Assembly: GCA_903861015.1 (NCBI GenBank)
Contig: CAIOSL010000097.1
Coordinates: forward strand, 1-5,787
Source: an uncultured bacterium
GTDB lineage: Bacteria; Patescibacteriota; Saccharimonadia; Saccharimonadales; Saccharimonadaceae
Reading direction: 5' to 3'
DNA length: 5,787 nt
Program-made: the position numbers and the translations under genes
Shown: piece by piece, positions 5,268 to 5,787 of the stretch
Numbering within the stretch: the first letter of the stretch is position 1
How the letters are laid out: the number at the start of each line of letters is the position of its first letter
The notes under the pieces: generated by a model
Seen by the model: the letters and a program-made list of their open reading frames with translations, nothing else
Told to the model about the DNA's origin: nothing
Databases searched by the model: none

Positions 5268-5528
5268 ATGTACAAACTGAATTATAAAAAATCAGTTGTA
5301 AAAGAATTAAAAAAACTACCACATGATATTCGAGTTGCTATAGTATCAAAAATTATGGCGTTGGCAGGTAATCCGCAACCTAACGGTTCGGTTAAGTTGC
5401 GCGGATCTAGTGATTTATACAGAATTCGACATGCCGACTATCGAATTATCTATAGTATCAAGTCGGGAGAATTAATAATTTTAATCATTAAAGTAGCTCA
5501 TCGTAAAGAAGTGTACCGAGACTTCTAG
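5268..5528 (+). CDS. RelE/ParE-family toxin of a type II toxin-antitoxin system
   Basis: The product is 86 aa, basic, and the normal size for the RelE/ParE superfamily. Family features are KELKKLP (12-18), KLRG (43-46), LYRIRHADYRIIYSI (50-64), the hydrophobic strand ELIILIIKV (68-76) and the ending HRKEVYRDF (78-86). K43, R45, R52, R54, R59, R79 and Y83 are candidate RNA-contacting or catalytic residues by comparison with RelE, which would make it a ribosome-dependent mRNA nuclease. A ParE-type gyrase poison cannot be excluded. It begins 7 nt after the antitoxin stop without a good ribosome site, so translation is probably coupled and weaker. The 5' part is very AT-rich (14 G/C in 60 bases at 5281-5340), unlike the adjoining glycosyltransferase, which suggests acquisition from elsewhere. 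Its stop overlaps the gtrA-remnant stop. Confidence 0.9.
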   Translation: MYKLNYKKSVVKELKKLPHDIRVAIVSKIMALAGNPQPNGSVKLRGSSDLYRIRHADYRIIYSIKSGELIILIIKVAHRKEVYRDF

Positions 5529-5650
5529 GCTGGCTTATTAAAAACGTATTTGCTGTAGGTTAGGTAGTTCCAAACCAGGGTGACGATGGTGGCGATTAGT
5601 TTGGCGACTGTAGTTAGGATTAGTGGATTTAACCCAAAGCTGGAAAATTT
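5525..5650 (-). pseudogene. 3' remnant of a GtrA-like membrane protein gene
   Basis: On the minus strand a frame of 41 codons ends in TAG (5527-5525). It encodes [16 protein letters not shown], then TIVTLVWNYLTYSKYVFNKPA. This looks like the last transmembrane helix and the tail of GtrA-like proteins (small four-helix proteins implicated in moving lipid-linked sugars across the membrane), including the typical N-Y-x(6)-VF ending. A TAA (5653-5651) closes the frame upstream, so the first two thirds or more of a normal protein of about 120-150 aa is missing. Recognition rests on a short hydrophobic segment, hence moderate confidence. It would fit functionally beside the glycosyltransferase. The stop is shared with the toxin stop in the palindrome CTAG. 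Confidence 0.6.
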
Positions 5651-5787
5651 TTAGTGCTGGGCAATATTTATCTAATTTTAAGAAATCCATTTTATTACGG
5701 CGAATTCGAATACCCGGTCGGCAGCGGAAACTGGTACAACGGTAAACATACACCAATAATAACAAAAGAATTGTTCGACAAGGTTCA
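5633..5787 (+). pseudogene. 5'-truncated large serine recombinase fragment
   Basis: From 5633 the plus strand is open to the window edge. It reads [37 protein letters not shown], then [15 protein letters not shown]. This matches the 'Recombinase' domain of large serine recombinases: the L-x-N-P-x-Y-x-G motif, a W-Y-x-G-K-H turn and the P-I-I-x(3)-x-F-D-x-V-Q helix. The N-terminal resolvase domain with the catalytic serine should lie upstream, but an in-frame TAA (5630-5632) and GtrA-like sequence on the other strand stand there instead. The gene therefore appears decapitated and inactive unless expressed as a domain fragment. Its 3' part lies outside the window. Confidence 0.7.

Noticed and set aside
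5538..5765. Minus-strand open frame of 75 codons at the right edge
   Set aside because: Its translation is Arg/His-rich with no recognisable pattern. The plus strand of the same bases gives a clear serine recombinase match, so this is a shadow.
1..5787. CRISPR array, tRNA/rRNA genes, riboswitches or complete insertion sequences
   Set aside because: No regularly spaced repeats, cloverleaf-like segments, known aptamer patterns, or terminal inverted repeats with a transposase were seen.

Overview
The window looks like the dnaA/oriC neighbourhood of a small-genome bacterium. Candidatus Saccharibacteria (TM7) or a close Patescibacteria/CPR relative is my best guess, not proven. Supporting points are the order dnaA (leftward) | oriC-like gap | rpmH-rnpA-yidC-jag (rightward), a compact YidC without the large periplasmic domain, and a Jag/KhpB without its usual N-terminal Jag domain. 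UGA appears to be a normal stop (yidC ends in TGA inside an ATGA overlap with jag), which argues against the UGA=Gly code of Gracilibacteria/Absconditabacteria.

Left part (1-1789): dnaA runs leftward and is followed by a G-poor, C-rich transcript tail that could be a Rho site. The gap upstream of dnaA (1529-1789) carries four DnaA boxes, two on each strand, and an AT-rich flank. I read it as the likely replication origin. One box overlaps the -35 of the predicted dnaA promoter, which suggests autoregulation.

Central part (1790-3890): rpmH (L34), rnpA (RNase P protein), yidC (membrane insertase) and jag (KH-R3H RNA-binding protein) are the classic co-oriented block. Here rpmH and rnpA are separated by a terminator hairpin and a fresh promoter. 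Several genes (rpmH, rnpA, and the glycosyltransferase further right) have a -10 box only 7-9 nt before the start codon, so their mRNAs are predicted to be leaderless. The yidC-jag transcript appears to end in a strong hairpin lying inside the 3' end of the convergent glycosyltransferase gene.

Right part (3849-5787): a GT4-type glycosyltransferase points left. Divergent from it is an AT-rich type II toxin-antitoxin pair (ribbon-helix-helix antitoxin and RelE/ParE-family toxin) behind a well-formed promoter with tandem 8-bp repeats. The toxin gene ends in a CTAG shared with the stop codon of a gtrA remnant on the other strand. That remnant (about 41 codons) is cut off head-to-head against a 5'-truncated large serine recombinase that runs out of the window. 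This looks like a deletion or insertion scar of a mobile element next to cell-surface glycan genes, and it is the most unusual part of the window.
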